Both the position numbers and the translations under genes were made by a program. Below the pieces are notes generated by a model, which did not search any database, was not told where the DNA came from, and saw only the letters and a program-made list of their open reading frames with translations. Shown in pieces: positions 8,343 through 16,824 of a stretch of DNA of 64,000 bases; position 1 is the stretch's first letter, and the number at the start of each line of letters is the position of its first letter. This DNA comes from Nitrospirota bacterium (GTDB lineage Bacteria > Nitrospirota > JACRHL01): assembly GCA_029858285.1 (NCBI GenBank), contig JAOUFN010000001.1:62001-126000 (forward strand). The letters run 5' to 3'.

Positions 8343-9335
8343 ATGATGCACATGGGCGGAAAGATACTGACGGGAATGGCGGGTCTGGCGGCGTTGGCGG
8401 GGCTGATGATGACTGCCCCGGCCGCGCTGGCGGCGGATTGGACGGGGATGCCCATGGTGGCCTACCCGAAGGACAACGCGTACTCCCCGGCCAAGGCGGA
8501 ACTGGGCAAAAAACTGTTCTTTGAACCGCGCCTTTCGGGCTCCAACATCATGAGCTGCGCGACCTGTCACAATCCGGCACTGGGGTGGGCGGACGGCCTC
8601 AAGCTCGGCAAGGGGCACAACATGGGGCAACTGGGCCGCCATACCCCCACGGTGATCAACAGCGCCTTCTCATCGGCCCAGTTTTGGGACGGCCGCGCCG
8701 CCACACTGGAAGATCAGGCCAAGGGCCCCATCGTGTCCGCCGGTGAGATGAACCAGGACGCCACGGAACTGGTGACGGAACTTTCCGCCATCCCTGGCTA
8801 TGTGGCGGCTTTTGCCCAGGTGTTCCCCGGCGAGGCCATCTCGCTGGACACCATCGCCAAAGCCATCGCCACTTATGAGCGCGAGGTGGTCAGCGACAAC
8901 TCCGCATTCGACACCTTCATGCGCGGCGACGCTACCGCCATCAGCGATTCGGCGCGGCGCGGCTGGGACCTGTTCCGGGGCAAGGCCCAGTGCCTGAGCT
9001 GCCATTCCGGCCCCAACTTCAGCGATGGCCGTTTTCACGACATCGGCGTGAATGACGGCGATCCGGGGCGCGGCAAGGTGAGCGGGAAATCCGGCGACCA
9101 GTTCAAGTTCAAGACCCCCACTGTGCGTGACGTCACCCGCACTGCCCCATTCCTGCACAATGGTCAGGAAGCCACTCTTCTGGACGTGGTGAAATTCTAC
9201 AATCGGGGTGGCGATCGCAAGGGGAGTGAAATCAAGGCGTTGGGGCTGTCCGATGCAGACATGGCGGACCTGGTGGCATTCATGAAAAGCCTCACCGGCA
9301 GGCCCGTGCTTGTGACTTTGCCGGAACTTCCCTAG
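8343..9335 (+). CDS. MauG/CcpA-like di-haem cytochrome c peroxidase
   Basis: A 330-residue exported protein with a signal peptide ending near ALAAD (residue 31). Two CxxCH haem sites are present: MSCATCHNPALGWADG (about residue 77) and QCLSCHSGPNFSDG (about residue 220). The body matches the di-haem peroxidase family: GRHTPTVINSAFSSAQFWDGRA and, at the C-terminal end, KTPTVRDVTRTAPFLHNG. These periplasmic enzymes reduce peroxides or oxidise protein or small-molecule substrates with electrons from small cytochromes. ATGs at 8343 and 8346 are both possible, preceded by AAGGAAAAGGGG. Within the block it may oxidise a sulfur compound or protect against peroxide; that role is inferred. Confidence 0.9.
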   Translation: MMHMGGKILTGMAGLAALAGLMMTAPAALAADWTGMPMVAYPKDNAYSPAKAELGKKLFFEPRLSGSNIMSCATCHNPALGWADGLKLGKGHNMGQLGRHTPTVINSAFSSAQFWDGRAATLEDQAKGPIVSAGEMNQDATELVTELSAIPGYVAAFAQVFPGEAISLDTIAKAIATYEREVVSDNSAFDTFMRGDATAISDSARRGWDLFRGKAQCLSCHSGPNFSDGRFHDIGVNDGDPGRGKVSGKSGDQFKFKTPTVRDVTRTAPFLHNGQEATLLDVVKFYNRGGDRKGSEIKALGLSDADMADLVAFMKSLTGRPVLVTLPELP

Positions 9336-9367
9336 AATCAAGGCCGATAGCAAAAGGACATAACCTC

Positions 9368-9760
9368 ATGACCAACTATGGAATTGAGCGCAACCTCAAG
9401 GCGGGTTACGAGCAGGCGGTGGAGCAGGTGACGGCGGCCCTCAAGGAGCAGGGTTTCGGCATCATCACCAGCATCGACGTGAAGGCCACCATGAAGGCCA
9501 AGCTGGACCGGGATTTCCGGCGCTACGTGATCCTGGGCGCCTGTAATCCGGAGTTCGCCTGGCAGGCCCTCAACGCGGAGCCCGGCATCGGTCTGCTGCT
9601 GCCGTGCAATGTGGTGGTGGAGGAAGTAACGGGCGGTGGCAGCCGGGCGTCGGCCATTGATCCGGAAACCCTTCTGGGAGTGACCGGGCGGGACGACCTG
9701 AAGGACATGGCGCTGGAGGTCAAAACCCGCATCACGCGGGCGCTCGACAAATGTGTCTGA
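9368..9760 (+). CDS. DUF302 domain protein
   Basis: A 130-residue protein without signal peptide that matches DUF302 along its length: paired beta-alpha elements with KEQGFGIITSIDVKATMKAKL and the typical YVILGACNPEFAWQAL followed by GLLLPCNVVVEE. Two cysteines (in GACNP and LPCNV) are characteristic of this family. The biochemical function is not established. It recurs next to oxidative-stress and sulfur genes, which fits its place 32 bases after the MauG-like gene. GC content and strand match the rest of the block. Confidence 0.85.
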   Translation: MTNYGIERNLKAGYEQAVEQVTAALKEQGFGIITSIDVKATMKAKLDRDFRRYVILGACNPEFAWQALNAEPGIGLLLPCNVVVEEVTGGGSRASAIDPETLLGVTGRDDLKDMALEVKTRITRALDKCV

Positions 9761-9865
9761 AGACAGTGGAACACTGCGGCGGGGTTTTCGGTAATGGCGC
9801 CGGGCCCCCTGCCGGGTGACTGACAAGCGGGGCGAGGGTGGCGCGCCGCAACCGGGGAGAAAAAA

Positions 9866-11254
9866 ATGAAGCGGATTGTTTGTGTGACCGCTCTGGCGGC
9901 CCTGATGGGTTCGGCGGCACCGGTTTGGGCTACCAACGGCTACCAGTTGACCGGCGTCGGGCAGATGCAGAAGTCCATGGGTGGCGCGGTAACCGCTGCT
10001 CCCATGGATACCATGACCGCCATCAGCAACCCCGCCGGCATGGCGCGGGTGGGGCAGCGGGCGGATTTTTCCATGGAAGCGTTCATGCCGGTGCGCTCGG
10101 TGGATTTTGCCGCTCTAAATGCGCCGGGGACCCTCAACACGAGCACCGAGGGTGGCTCGGAGCTTTACGGCATCCCGTCCGTAGGGTGGGTGGCCAACGC
10201 CTTTGGTCGTGACAACTATTACTTTGGCGGGGGTATGTTCGCCACCAGCGGCATGGGGGTGGATTACGAGCAGATCACCCTGCAGAGCGCCGCATCTTCC
10301 GGTTTGCCAAACGACATTACGTTCAACGGCTACAGCTCCATCGCCTTCTGGAAAATGGCCCCCACGCTGGCCTGGAACCAGAACGACAGCACCAGCATCG
10401 GCCTTAGCCTGAACGTGGATTATCAGTCACTGACCTTCCGTGAAAAACTCGGTCAGGTGCCGTTCTGGGATGCTCCCCCCGGCCCCAGCACGATCACCCA
10501 GCGCGATGTGAACTTTGACCTTGGTCGCCCCACCAGCCAGTTGGGGGTTGGATTCACCGTAGGGGTACTGCGGGACATCGGTGACACGGTAACGGTCGGC
10601 TTCAACTACGCCAGCAAGCAGGAATTCGGCGACGGCGAGTTCCGGGTTGGTGCGGGTGATCTGGCGATCTTCAATGGCGCCGTGGGTCTACCCGGTGTCT
10701 ACAAACTGGGCGTTGATTATCCGCAGCAGGCCGCCGTTGGCGTGGCGGTGAAGCCGAGTAATCGTGTGTTGGTGGACCTGGACGTGAAATGGATCAACTG
10801 GTCCGCCACCCACGATCAGGTGAGCCTCAAGGGCCCGGCCAACTCGTTTGACACGAATGGTGATGGCATTGGCGACGCCAGCGCCACCCAACTCGCCTTT
10901 GGCTGGGACAACCAGGTGATCTACGCCCTGGGCGTGCAGTTCGTCGCCACCGAAGACCTCAAGCTGCGGGCCGGTTTCAACTACGGCAAATCCCCCATCG
11001 GCCGTGAGGACGTGATGAATAACCTGATCTTCCCGGCGATCGCCGAAAAACACCTGATGATCGGTGCCGATTATCAGTTGGGGGAGCACTGGGGCATCGG
11101 CGGCACCTTCATGAAGGCGTTCAAAAACAGCGTCACCGGAGTGGGGGACGTTCCGGCCGGTTTCCAGTTCGGCACACCGTTTATGGCCGACTCGAACATG
11201 AAGATCTCTCTGGAGGAAACTTCCCTCGGCCTGCTGCTGGACTACAAATTCTGA
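9866..11254 (+). CDS. FadL/TodX-family outer-membrane transport protein
   Basis: A 462-residue outer-membrane beta-barrel with a signal peptide cleaved near VWA-TNGYQ (residue 22). The family start is clear: NGYQLTGVGQMQKSMGGAVTAAP and SNPAGMARVGQRADFSMEAF, corresponding to the N-terminal hatch of FadL. The protein ends in an aromatic residue (LLDYKF) as BAM substrates do. FadL-type channels pass hydrophobic molecules such as fatty acids or aromatics through the outer membrane. It is the last gene of the block, 105 bases after the DUF302 gene, with GGGGAGAA before the ATG, and is followed by a terminator at 11384. Its pairing with an RND pump suggests a lipophilic substrate such as elemental sulfur or an organic compound; this is speculation. 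Confidence 0.9.
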   Translation: MKRIVCVTALAALMGSAAPVWATNGYQLTGVGQMQKSMGGAVTAAPMDTMTAISNPAGMARVGQRADFSMEAFMPVRSVDFAALNAPGTLNTSTEGGSELYGIPSVGWVANAFGRDNYYFGGGMFATSGMGVDYEQITLQSAASSGLPNDITFNGYSSIAFWKMAPTLAWNQNDSTSIGLSLNVDYQSLTFREKLGQVPFWDAPPGPSTITQRDVNFDLGRPTSQLGVGFTVGVLRDIGDTVTVGFNYASKQEFGDGEFRVGAGDLAIFNGAVGLPGVYKLGVDYPQQAAVGVAVKPSNRVLVDLDVKWINWSATHDQVSLKGPANSFDTNGDGIGDASATQLAFGWDNQVIYALGVQFVATEDLKLRAGFNYGKSPIGREDVMNNLIFPAIAEKHLMIGADYQLGEHWGIGGTFMKAFKNSVTGVGDVPAGFQFGTPFMADSNMKISLEETSLGLLLDYKF

Positions 11255-11273
11255 CCGGGGCGGGCACGGCCCG

Positions 11274-11300
11274 CGGCGAATCACGGCGAATCACGGCGAT
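11274..11300. repeat. 10-bp direct repeat, 2.6 copies
   Basis: The unit CGGCGAATCA occurs at 11274 and 11284 and partly at 11294, between the FadL stop and the terminator. It is a minor tandem duplication with no evident function. Confidence 0.7.
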
Positions 11301-11383
11301 GACCGGCATTTGACCATCCACGAGCCATGGCGCAGCGGATGGCGCAATGTCCCCGTGGCAGCCCCGAGCAGCGGGCATCCGCA

Positions 11384-11427
11384 CAAAAAAAGGCCGGGCA
11401 GACACCGCGTCTCCCCGGCTTTTTTTA
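11384..11427. terminator. bidirectional rho-independent terminator
   Basis: A run of A (11384-11391), a GCCGGG stem, a loop, CCCGGC and a run of T (11420-11426) give a symmetrical terminator between the convergent FadL gene (ends 11254, plus) and DUF486 gene (ends 11453, minus). It can end transcription from both sides. Confidence 0.85.
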
Positions 11428-11452
11428 CCTGTCAACAGGTAGGTGACCCGCG

Positions 11453-11791
11453 TCAGCGGAACATGAAATAGAGAGCACCCATCAGGCAAAAACTGGCCCA
11501 CAGGTAGTTCAGCCCCAGCGGCTTTTGCATGTACAGCGCCACGAAGGGCACAAACACCGCCAGCGCGATCACCTCCTGCAGGATTTTGAGCTGGGGCAGG
11601 CTCATGGTGGTGTAGCCGATGCGGTTGGCGGGCACCTGGAGCAGGTATTCGAACAAGGCCACCCCCCAACTCGCCAGCGCGGCGACCATCCACGGCTTCG
11701 CGCTCAGGTTCCTGAGGTGAGCGTACCACGCGAACGTCATGAAAATATTGGAGAGGCCCAACAGCAGGGCGGTCTTGAAAATCACCGGCAT
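11453..11791 (-). CDS. DUF486 family (DMT-like) small membrane protein
   Basis: A 112-residue protein with four predicted membrane helices. It matches DUF486: the start reads MPVIFKTALLLGLSNIFMTF, and the family signature AWYAHLRNL and the IGYTTMSLPQLKILQEVI segment are present. ATG 11791 fits the family length best; an in-frame GTG at 11803 would add four residues. The family resembles a half-size drug/metabolite transporter; no substrate is known. It follows the ABC exporter operon by about 70 bases on the same strand and may be its distal gene. Confidence 0.85.
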   Translation of the reverse strand: MPVIFKTALLLGLSNIFMTFAWYAHLRNLSAKPWMVAALASWGVALFEYLLQVPANRIGYTTMSLPQLKILQEVIALAVFVPFVALYMQKPLGLNYLWASFCLMGALYFMFR

Positions 11792-11859
11792 GTCCGGAAA
11801 CACTCCACAAGGGGACCAAGCCGGGCCATTTTACCGCCGCGCGCCCGGTTTCCGCAGGG

Positions 11860-12711
11860 CTATTCGCGCACGCTGAACGACCACACCGCCAAGGCTCCCA
11901 TGACCAGGCCGAACCCGGCGATCACGCACAGATCCAGCGCGATGGGACGCTCTGCGACGCCCATGGTCACCCAGCGCAGGGCGTCCACGCCGTAGGTGAG
12001 GGGGTCCACATGCACCAGGACGGTCATCCACGTGGGCAGCCCCTTCAAAGGGAACATGGCGCCGGACAAAAAGAAGATCGGCAGCACCACAAAGTTCATG
12101 ATGACGGTAAACCCCTGCATGCTGCGCATGCGCGCCGCCGCCGCCAGCCCCATGGCGGTGGTGGAAAAGGCCACCAGAAACATCACCGGCACCAGAGTCA
12201 GCACCATCAGCGGAGTGAGAGGAACCCCGGCCACCGGCGCCAGCAGCAGCATCACACACCCCTGTCCCAGGGACACGGTGGCGCCCCCCAGCACCTTGCC
12301 GAAGGTGACCGCCCAGCGCGACACCGGCGCCACCAGCACCTCGCGCAAAAAGCCCACTTCGCGGTCCCATATCACCGAGATGGCGGAAAACGCCGAGGTG
12401 AACAGGATGGTCATGGCCAGGATGCCGGGAAAGATGAACGCCATGTAGGCGGCGCGGGAATTCCCGTGCTCCGTCAATAGCCGCGACATGCCGCCCATGC
12501 CGGCCCCCATGCCGTTGTTGCCGAGGCTGGTCCCCAGACCAGTGCCCAGAATCAGCAGAAACAGGGTGGGCTGGATCAGCGAGCCGATGATGCGTGGCCG
12601 GTCGCGCACAAAGCGGCGCACGTCCCGCAGCCAGATGGTGTAAATGCCCATCAGGTTGCGGCGCAGTGCGGACGAGCGGAAGGATTCGGGCGATGGGGAC
12701 AACTGGTTCAC
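11860..12711 (-). CDS. ABC-2 type exporter permease (DrrB-like)
   Basis: A 283-residue inner-membrane protein with six predicted helices and an ABC-2 signature in its C-terminal half (FFLSGAMFPLKGLPTWM, then LTYGVDALRW). It begins with an amphipathic cytoplasmic segment (YTIWLRDVRRFVRDRPRIIG) as usual for NodJ/DrrB proteins. A Gly/Met-rich loop (LGNNGMGAGMGGM) sits in the first periplasmic part. Its ATG overlaps the ATPase stop by 4 bases, so the two form one exporter. Such pairs export antibiotics, lipids or polysaccharides; the substrate cannot be read from the sequence. Confidence 0.9.
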   Translation of the reverse strand: MNQLSPSPESFRSSALRRNLMGIYTIWLRDVRRFVRDRPRIIGSLIQPTLFLLILGTGLGTSLGNNGMGAGMGGMSRLLTEHGNSRAAYMAFIFPGILAMTILFTSAFSAISVIWDREVGFLREVLVAPVSRWAVTFGKVLGGATVSLGQGCVMLLLAPVAGVPLTPLMVLTLVPVMFLVAFSTTAMGLAAAARMRSMQGFTVIMNFVVLPIFFLSGAMFPLKGLPTWMTVLVHVDPLTYGVDALRWVTMGVAERPIALDLCVIAGFGLVMGALAVWSFSVRE

Positions 12712-13706
12712 CGGCCCCTCCGGGCGCTGGCCTTGATGTTGGCGAAATGGTCCGGAGTGTCGTCGCGGATGGTCTTTCCGGTAAGGGACAGAAACACGTC
12801 TTCCAGCGTCGGTCGGTGCACCTCCACCCGCTCCACGGCCACCGGTAAATCGGCCAGCAGTCTGGGCAGGAAGGCGGCGCCATCCTTCACCTGCAAGCTG
12901 ATGCCGTTGCCTGTGGCCTCTGCGTGCAGCCCGTGACGCCTGGACAGGTGGGCCAACAGGGCGTCCGGCTCCAGGGTACCCAGTTGCACCCGGTCCAGTC
13001 CCACCCCGGCCTTGAGGGCGGCGGGGGTGTCCAGGGCGATGATGCGCCCCTCGTCCATGACGGCGATGCGGTCGCAGTGTTCCGCCTCTTCCATATAGTG
13101 GGTGGTCAGAAAAATGCTGAGGCCGTGATCGGCCTTCAGGCGCAACACGTAGTCCCAGATCAGCCTGCGGGTTTGCGGATCAAGACCCAGGGTGGGTTCG
13201 TCCAGGAACAGCAGCACCGGACGGTGCAGCAGGCCACGGGCGATTTCCAGCCGCCGCTTCATGCCGCCGGAAAACGTCCGCACCAGGGAGTCGGCGCGGG
13301 GCGTCAACGACACCATTTCCAGCAACTCGGGGATGCGCCGGTCGCGCTCGGTGCGGGGTACGCCGTAGAGCATGGCGTGAAAAACCATGTTCTCACGGGC
13401 CGTCAGGCGTTCGTCCAGACTTGGATCCTGAAACACCAGACCAATGTGCTGGCGCACTTGATGCGGCTCGGCCAGGACATCGTGGCCCGCCACCCGGGCG
13501 CTGCCGCCACTGGGGGAGAGCAGGGTGCAGAGCATGTTGATGGTGGTGGACTTGCCCGCACCGTTGGGGCCAAGAAAGCCGAAGATCTCACCTTGATGGA
13601 CGGTCAGGTCCACGCCGCGCACGGCCTCGATCACGCGGCCCTTTTCGGCAAAGGTGCGCGCCAGCCCCCGTGCCTCGATGACCGGCGCCTGTGTCGCGGG
13701 GTTCAC
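12708..13706 (-). CDS. ABC exporter ATP-binding protein (DrrA-like)
   Basis: A 332-residue ATPase with all nucleotide-binding motifs: Walker A GPNGAGKST (near residue 50), signature FSGGMKRRLEIARGL (near 144), Walker B LLFLDEPTLGLD followed by the switch histidine in TTHYMEEAEHCDRIAVMDEG. The C-terminal extension (about residues 245-310) is typical of the DrrA/CcmA-like subfamily. It pairs with the permease at 11860. Both neighbours overlap it by 4 bases (lolA upstream, permease downstream), so it is produced with the envelope genes ftsK and lolA. Confidence 0.93.
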   Translation of the reverse strand: MNPATQAPVIEARGLARTFAEKGRVIEAVRGVDLTVHQGEIFGFLGPNGAGKSTTINMLCTLLSPSGGSARVAGHDVLAEPHQVRQHIGLVFQDPSLDERLTARENMVFHAMLYGVPRTERDRRIPELLEMVSLTPRADSLVRTFSGGMKRRLEIARGLLHRPVLLFLDEPTLGLDPQTRRLIWDYVLRLKADHGLSIFLTTHYMEEAEHCDRIAVMDEGRIIALDTPAALKAGVGLDRVQLGTLEPDALLAHLSRRHGLHAEATGNGISLQVKDGAAFLPRLLADLPVAVERVEVHRPTLEDVFLSLTGKTIRDDTPDHFANIKASARRGR

Positions 13707-14467
13707 CGGGATTTGCCACCCCGGGATTTGCCACCGCCGATGGCGGCCTCGGGACGTACCACGTTGGTGTCCGGCGGGGCGGAAAAGCGGAAGCGGGAGG
13801 CGGCAATGGCCGGATTGACCTGCTGGTGGGAGAAGGTGATTTCCGACTGGTTGCCGCCGGGCATTTCCAGCGCCACCTTGCGGATGAGCCCGTCATCGCC
13901 CACGTCCAGAAGCACCTGTTGCGGCGCCTGGGGATCCCGTTCGCGGGGGGTGAGGACCAGTTGCCCGGAGGTGGCGCCAGGTTTTACCCAGTAGGCTTCG
14001 CCGATGCGGGTGACGTCGGCCAGCAGGAAGATGGGGATCTGGCGGTCGGACGAGGGGCTCAGGCTGCTGAGGATGGCCTGCCGCATATCCGGCGTGTGCA
14101 CCACAATCTCGCGGTCATTGACGTAGATTTGTTGATTGCTCCCCTCGCGGTAATCCCAACGCATCTTGCCGGGGCGGACGATCTCCACCACGCCCGCAAA
14201 GCGCCTGGGGGTGGAAAAACCGGCAAAGCGCGATTCCTGAACGAACTCGGCGGACAGGGAGCGAACCCCCTTGAAGGCCCCCAAAAGCCGGTCGAAGGTG
14301 GGGACGTCGGTCCGGGTATCGGCCGGTGCATCCGCAGGCGCCGTGGCCGGGGCGGAAGCTGCTGCGGCCGGGTCCGCGAGGGGGGCTTCGGCGCTGGACG
14401 TCTGCGCACACCACAACAGGGCCGCTCCCATCAGCAGGGCGGCCGGGACAAGCTTTCTTCCCATCAC
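13703..14467 (-). CDS. lolA: outer-membrane lipoprotein carrier protein LolA
   Basis: The 254-residue product is somewhat longer than typical LolA because of an Ala/Pro-rich linker after the signal peptide (about residues 28-55). The carrier domain is clear: RLLGAFKGVRSLSAEFVQ, RFAGVVEIVRPGKMRWDY and a later IYVNDREIVVHTPD. LolA takes lipoproteins from the LolCDE complex across the periplasm to LolB. It directly follows ftsK with an ATGA overlap, the common proteobacterial order ftsK-lolA. The C-terminal end carries a short GGGKSRGGKSR repeat not usual for the family. Confidence 0.92.
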   Translation of the reverse strand: MMGRKLVPAALLMGAALLWCAQTSSAEAPLADPAAAASAPATAPADAPADTRTDVPTFDRLLGAFKGVRSLSAEFVQESRFAGFSTPRRFAGVVEIVRPGKMRWDYREGSNQQIYVNDREIVVHTPDMRQAILSSLSPSSDRQIPIFLLADVTRIGEAYWVKPGATSGQLVLTPRERDPQAPQQVLLDVGDDGLIRKVALEMPGGNQSEITFSHQQVNPAIAASRFRFSAPPDTNVVRPEAAIGGGKSRGGKSR

Positions 14468-16815
14468 AGCATCTGTTCTCCCGGCTGGCGAATGAGTATC
14501 TGGCGGGGGCGGCTGCCGTCGGCGGGTCCAACGATGCCGTCCTCCTCCATCAATTCGATGATGCGCGCCGCGCGCGGGTAGCCGATGCGCATGCGGCGCT
14601 GAATGAACGATGCCGATGCCTTGCCGGTTTCCGCCACCAGGGCGATGGCCTTGTCGTAGGTCACGTCGCGTTCGTCCGAACTGGCGTGGCCGCCCCCGAA
14701 CCCCCCGCTGGTATGGACATCGCTCATGGCGCCGGGATCATCGTCCACATCCAGCAGCCCCTCCTGGTATTGCGGGGCCTGTCCCTGCTTGATGTGGTCC
14801 ACCACCTGATGCACCTCGGCATCGGACACGAAGGCGCCGTGGACGCGCCGGAGGACACCGGAGCCGGAGCCCATGAACAGCATGTCGCCCTTGCCCAGCA
14901 GCGCCTCGGCGCCATTGCCGTCGAGGATGGTGCGGGAGTCGGTGCGGGTGGTCACCTGAAAGGCGATGCGGGACGGGAAATTGGCCTTGATGAGGCCGGT
15001 GATGACGTCCACCGACGGGCGCTGGGTGGCCAGGATCAGGTGGATGCCCGCCGCACGGGCCATTTGTGCCAGGCGTGCGATGGGCTCCTCGATTTCGCGC
15101 TGGGCCACGGCCATCAGGTCGGCCAGCTCGTCCACGATTACCACGATGTAGGGCAGGTGGCCGTGCTCGATGGGGGTTTCGCCCTTTTCCAGGGTTTCTT
15201 CCCGTGCCAGGGCGACGCGCTCCCGGAATTCCGGCGTGTTCACTTTTTCGTTGTAGCCGACGATGTTGCGAACTCCGGCCAGTTGCATCATCTGGTAGCG
15301 GCGCATCATCTCGATCACCATGCGCTTGAGCAGCTTGACCGACTCCTGCGGGCGGGTGATGACCGGGTGGATCAGATGCGGGATGCCGTCGTACACGGAC
15401 AGTTCCAGCATCTTGGGGTCCACCATCGCCAGTTTGACCTGCTCCGGCGTGGAGGAATAGATGATGGACAGGATCATGGAGTTCAGCCCCACGCTCTTGC
15501 CGGAGCCGGTGGAGCCCGCCACCAGCAAGTGCGGCATGACCGCCAGGTCGGTCACCACCGGGGCGCCAAAAATGTCCTTGCCAAGGGCCAGGGGGATGCG
15601 CAGATTACCGGCGCTGAACTGGGGCGATTGCAGCAGTTCCTTGAAGGCGATCATCTCGCGGTGAGAGTTGGGAATCTCCACCCCCACCACGTTTTTGCCG
15701 GGAATCGGGGCCTCGATGCGTACCCGCGTGGCGCTCATGGCTAGGGCCAGATCGTCCGCCAGGCCGGCGATCTTGCTCACCTTGACGCCGGGGGCGGGGG
15801 AAAATTCGTACATGGTGACCACCGGGCCGGGATGCACCTCCATCACCTTGCCCTCAACGCCGTAGTCCGCCAACTTCTTTTCCAGCACCTGGGCCGAGGC
15901 GAGGAGTTCTTCCTTCGACAGACGGCCAACCGGGGGGACCGGGTCGCTGAGCAGGTCCAGGGACGGTACCTGATAGCTTCCGGGCTCGCGCATGAAGGAA
16001 AGATCGGCCTGCCGGGCGGCGGGGGCGACGGGGGGAGCGGGCTCGGCGATGCGCGGCGTGGGGCGATGGGGGACGGGGTGGTGGGGCTCGTCCGGCTCTA
16101 CCCGGTGGTTGCGGCGCTCGGCAGCCGGGGGGACTTCCAGTTGGGGCTGCGTGCGGCGCTCCTCGATATACTGGCGCAGGGCGAGGGCACCGGTGCGGGC
16201 GGTGTGCCACATGGTGCGCAGGGTGAGCGCCGGGCCCATCACCAACGCCAGCAGGAACAGGGTGAGCACGACAATGGTGGTGCCCACCGGGGCAAAGCCC
16301 GGCAGCAGCACGGCGTTGATCAGGTCGCCCGTCAATCCCCCGGCGTGGCCGAACAGGATGCGTCCGTCGGCAAGGGTCCACACCGTGTTGCCCCACAGGT
16401 CCATCAGGGCCGGGGTGGCAACGAAGAACAGCAACCATCCCACCAGCCGCAGGCGCGAAGGGTGGATTTCACCCCGTTTCAGGGCGGTAACTGCCGCCGC
16501 CAGCACCAGAATGGGCAAAAAATAGGCGCAGGCGCCGAAGAGCTGAATCAGGCTGTCGGCCAAAAGGGCCCCGCCGCTGCCCGCCAGATTGCGCACCCCG
16601 ATGCGGCTCAGTCCGCCATCGGCAGTGGCGTGGTGGATGCCACTGGAGGTCCACGACGGGTCGTCCACCCGGTAACTGGCTAGGCTCACTACCATCAGGG
16701 TGGCGGACGCCAGCAGAAGGATGCCCACCACTTCCTTGAGCAGCCCCTGTTCCCGTGGGTCACGGGCGGACAGCCGGTTTCCGGTTTTGCGCTCTCGGTT
16801 CTCCAGGGTGCGCAC
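14464..16815 (-). CDS. ftsK: DNA translocase FtsK
   Basis: A 783-residue septal DNA translocase. Four N-terminal membrane helices lie within about residues 28-205, followed by a short Pro-rich linker (about 230-275). The motor domain has Walker A VAGSTGSGKSVGLNSM and Walker B YIVVIVDELADLM, and the C-terminal winged-helix gamma domain starts near DVTYDKAIALVAETGKAS and is preceded by a Gly-rich hinge. The start is GTG 16815, with TAAGGAGG (the RNase J stop is inside it) 4 bases before. It segregates chromosome termini and activates XerCD at division. The linker is shorter than in E. coli FtsK, as in many other bacteria. Confidence 0.95.
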   Translation of the reverse strand: MRTLENRERKTGNRLSARDPREQGLLKEVVGILLLASATLMVVSLASYRVDDPSWTSSGIHHATADGGLSRIGVRNLAGSGGALLADSLIQLFGACAYFLPILVLAAAVTALKRGEIHPSRLRLVGWLLFFVATPALMDLWGNTVWTLADGRILFGHAGGLTGDLINAVLLPGFAPVGTTIVVLTLFLLALVMGPALTLRTMWHTARTGALALRQYIEERRTQPQLEVPPAAERRNHRVEPDEPHHPVPHRPTPRIAEPAPPVAPAARQADLSFMREPGSYQVPSLDLLSDPVPPVGRLSKEELLASAQVLEKKLADYGVEGKVMEVHPGPVVTMYEFSPAPGVKVSKIAGLADDLALAMSATRVRIEAPIPGKNVVGVEIPNSHREMIAFKELLQSPQFSAGNLRIPLALGKDIFGAPVVTDLAVMPHLLVAGSTGSGKSVGLNSMILSIIYSSTPEQVKLAMVDPKMLELSVYDGIPHLIHPVITRPQESVKLLKRMVIEMMRRYQMMQLAGVRNIVGYNEKVNTPEFRERVALAREETLEKGETPIEHGHLPYIVVIVDELADLMAVAQREIEEPIARLAQMARAAGIHLILATQRPSVDVITGLIKANFPSRIAFQVTTRTDSRTILDGNGAEALLGKGDMLFMGSGSGVLRRVHGAFVSDAEVHQVVDHIKQGQAPQYQEGLLDVDDDPGAMSDVHTSGGFGGGHASSDERDVTYDKAIALVAETGKASASFIQRRMRIGYPRAARIIELMEEDGIVGPADGSRPRQILIRQPGEQML

Positions 16816-16824
16816 GGCGCCTCC

